The notes beneath the pieces are model-generated. The model searched no databases and had not been told where the DNA came from. It was given only the letters and a program-made list of their open reading frames with translations. This document shows positions 6,849 through 8,032 of a DNA stretch of 8,032 nt, one piece after another. Position numbers and translations under genes: made by a program. The stretch's first letter is position 1; the number at the start of each line of letters is the position of its first letter. This DNA is from CAZGSG01 sp964528095. Lineage in GTDB: Bacteria > Bacteroidota > Bacteroidia > Chitinophagales > Chitinophagaceae. The stretch is taken from the NCBI GenBank assembly GCA_964528095.1, contig CAZGSG010000267.1:1-8032 (forward strand), read 5' to 3'.

Positions 6849-7157
6849 TAGGAGCCTGTTTTATAAAGGAGATAAAAGAGATGTAAAGTGCTGAAAATCA
6901 TACATTTATAATACAAGAAAGATATCCTATTTGGGCATCACCTGGCTATTTGCTAATAATCAGGCACGGTTACACGTGTTGTGCTTCCCCCTCGGATCCT
7001 CTACGTGGTTGGAGATTGGTAAGAAATTGGAGTCTAAATGCTATTTTTTACCAATTCAGAATGAATGGAATTCCAATTTTGGCCTCATTAATTGTTTCAT
7101 TTGCAACTACATTTAAGTGAACTAAGCTTTTCATTATATTCACTGAAATTTTGCTAA
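6849..7157. other. divergent intergenic region between rpsA and the right-hand acyltransferase
   Basis: About 310 bp with no credible gene. It holds an inverted repeat listed separately (7015-7055), an 8-bp palindrome ACACGTGT (6972-6979) and a 10-bp palindrome TGGAATTCCA (7066-7075). A promoter for the plus-strand gene should lie here. The best candidate, TACATTTA near 7107-7114, misses the final G of TAnnTTTG and has no good upstream partner. Confidence 0.4.
7015..7055. repeat. 13-bp inverted repeat in the divergent intergenic region
   Basis: ATTGGTAAGAAAT (7015-7027) pairs with ATTTTTTACCAAT (7043-7055), with one G-T pair and a 15-nt loop. Neither strand has a T-tract after it, so it is not an intrinsic terminator. 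Further ATTGG/CCAAT copies lie inside and just beyond it (7026-7030 and 7073-7077), which could suggest an operator. Confidence 0.5.
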
Positions 7158-8032
7158 CTGCTATACTCCTTACTAAAAATTATTGCCCGTTTCGCAATAA
7201 AGATATTCTGCCGCAAGATCATTATTAACAAGCCAGCCATACTTGCTGCCAATGGGCCGTTGCTGCTGGCCTCCAATCACCCCAATTCTTTTCTTGACGG
7301 CATCATTATGGCTACCATCTTTGATCGCCCGGTTTATTCTCTTGCAAGAGGAGATGTCTTTAAGAAAAATGCTGTCCGTAAACTGCTTCATTCCCTTCAC
7401 CTGCTACCTGTATACAGAACAAGCGAAGGCGTTCAAAACCTGGGTGAAAACTATACCACATTTTCTGCCTGCCAGGAAATTTTCAGGAAGAATGGGATCG
7501 TACTTATTTTCAGTGAAGGCAAATGCATAAACGAATGGCACCTGCGACCACTGAAGAAAGGAACAGCAAGACTGGCTGTAAGCACCTGGAAAGAAAATAT
7601 CCCGCTTAAGGTTTTACCCGTTGGCATCAACTACAGTTCCTTCACCAGGTTTGGGAAAAACCTGTTCCTTAATTTTGGGGAGATCATAGATGCTTCTTCC
7701 ATTACGGGTTTTCAAGCCAGCGGCGCAGCCAACCAGCAATTCAATAAATTGCTGGAAGACCAGTTAAACAAACTTGTTTTTGAGATCCCCAAAGAAAATA
7801 CGCGAAAACAACAGGAACTACTTGAAATTAAGCCGTCCGTATTGCTACGGGTCATCCTGTTCCTGCCGGCTATTGCCGGGTGGTTATTACATTTTCCGCT
7901 TTATATCCCTTTGAAAAAAATCACCTATAGCAAAACAAAACATAATGATCATTTTGATTCCGTGCTTGTGGCCCTGTTATTCCTGATCTATCCTTTTTAT
8001 TTGTTGTTGATCAGTGTTGTCCTTTTCTGTAT
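7158..8032 (+). CDS. membrane-associated PlsC/LPLAT-family acyltransferase, 3' end outside window
   Basis: Second acyltransferase of the PlsC/LPLAT fold, at least 291 residues, running off the right edge. It is clearly a different subfamily from the one at 1266-2030. Motif I is SNHPNSFLD (His41, Asp47; H-x5-D spacing), followed by SLARGDVFKK. VYRTSEG resembles motif II. IVLIFSEGKCINEWHLRPLKKGTARLA contains motif III (Glu120, in SEG). VLPVGINYSS is motif IV. Two hydrophobic segments follow (about 228-252 and 266-291), so the C-terminal part is probably membrane-embedded. Expected role: acylation of a glycerolipid or related lipid; substrate unknown. The frame is open from directly after a TAA at 7155-7157. 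The first codon is CTG, and its product (LLYSLLKIIARFAIKI...) aligns with where I recall relatives beginning MLYSLLK. The first in-frame ATG (7308) comes after motif I, so it cannot be the true start. CTG at 7158 is therefore the best start, or else an ATG was lost by mutation or base error. No Shine-Dalgarno site. Confidence 0.85.
   Translation, partial: MLYSLLKIIARFAIKIFCRKIIINKPAILAANGPLLLASNHPNSFLDGIIMATIFDRPVYSLARGDVFKKNAVRKLLHSLHLLPVYRTSEGVQNLGENYTTFSACQEIFRKNGIVLIFSEGKCINEWHLRPLKKGTARLAVSTWKENIPLKVLPVGINYSSFTRFGKNLFLNFGEIIDASSITGFQASGAANQQFNKLLEDQLNKLVFEIPKENTRKQQELLEIKPSVLLRVILFLPAIAGWLLHFPLYIPLKKITYSKTKHNDHFDSVLVALLFLIYPFYLLLISVVLFC

Noticed and set aside
6779..6916. Longer N terminus of ribosomal protein S1
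   Set aside because: The extra 46 residues are hydrophobic, unlike S1, and the segment contains an exact TAnnTTTG promoter box.
6931..7116. Plus-strand open frame of 61 codons in the divergent spacer
   Set aside because: No family resemblance, no upstream signal, and it crosses the inverted repeats; likely chance.
1..8032. A novel defence, CRISPR, phage or biosynthetic system
   Set aside because: All genes with recognisable domains belong to ordinary families (tRNA, LacI regulator, acyltransferases, T9SS cargo, S1). No spacer array, nuclease, transposase or toxin-antitoxin pair was seen.

Overview
The window looks like chromosomal DNA of a Bacteroidota bacterium, most likely of the Chitinophagales type. 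Three things support this: a secreted protein with a C-terminal type IX secretion (Por) sorting domain, a long (640-residue) six-domain ribosomal protein S1 of the Bacteroidota kind behind a TAnnTTTG -7 element, and two PlsC-type acyltransferases with Bacteroidota-style motifs. Ribosome-binding sites are not Shine-Dalgarno-like, which also fits. The placement rests on family knowledge, not on a search.

Layout. Positions 1-57 (minus) are the 5' part of a tRNA-Ser(UGA) that runs off the left edge. Upstream of it on the same strand is a LacI-family regulator (119-1200). It is split by a 10-N scaffold gap flanked by a 20-bp direct repeat; removing one repeat unit (62 bp) restores a normal 339-residue protein. 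Next, also on minus, is a PlsC-type acyltransferase (1266-2030, possibly to 2087), then a strong terminator (2109-2132) that closes a secreted T9SS cargo protein (2280-3785). A gene-free stretch of about 1.07 kb (3786-4855) follows. Its left half is AT-rich and featureless. Its right half holds a cluster of short GC-rich hairpins with paired compensatory differences, longer-range complementary arms, an AT-rich inverted repeat and the rpsA terminator. Ribosomal protein S1 (rpsA, 4856-6778, minus) is complete with promoter and short leader. Across a 379-bp divergent intergenic region, a second, unrelated-looking acyltransferase (7158 to the right edge, plus) is cut off by the window end and has no ATG at its expected start.

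How the genes relate. This is mostly housekeeping content (tRNA, S1, lipid acyltransferases) with a local sugar-type regulator and one exported protein. The minus-strand genes have separate terminators or spacers and do not form an obvious operon or shared pathway. I see no defence system, CRISPR array, insertion sequence, phage module or biosynthetic cluster. The stretch that most deserves a second look is the covarying hairpin cluster at about 4450-4643. The split LacI gene and the CTG start of the right-hand acyltransferase come next.
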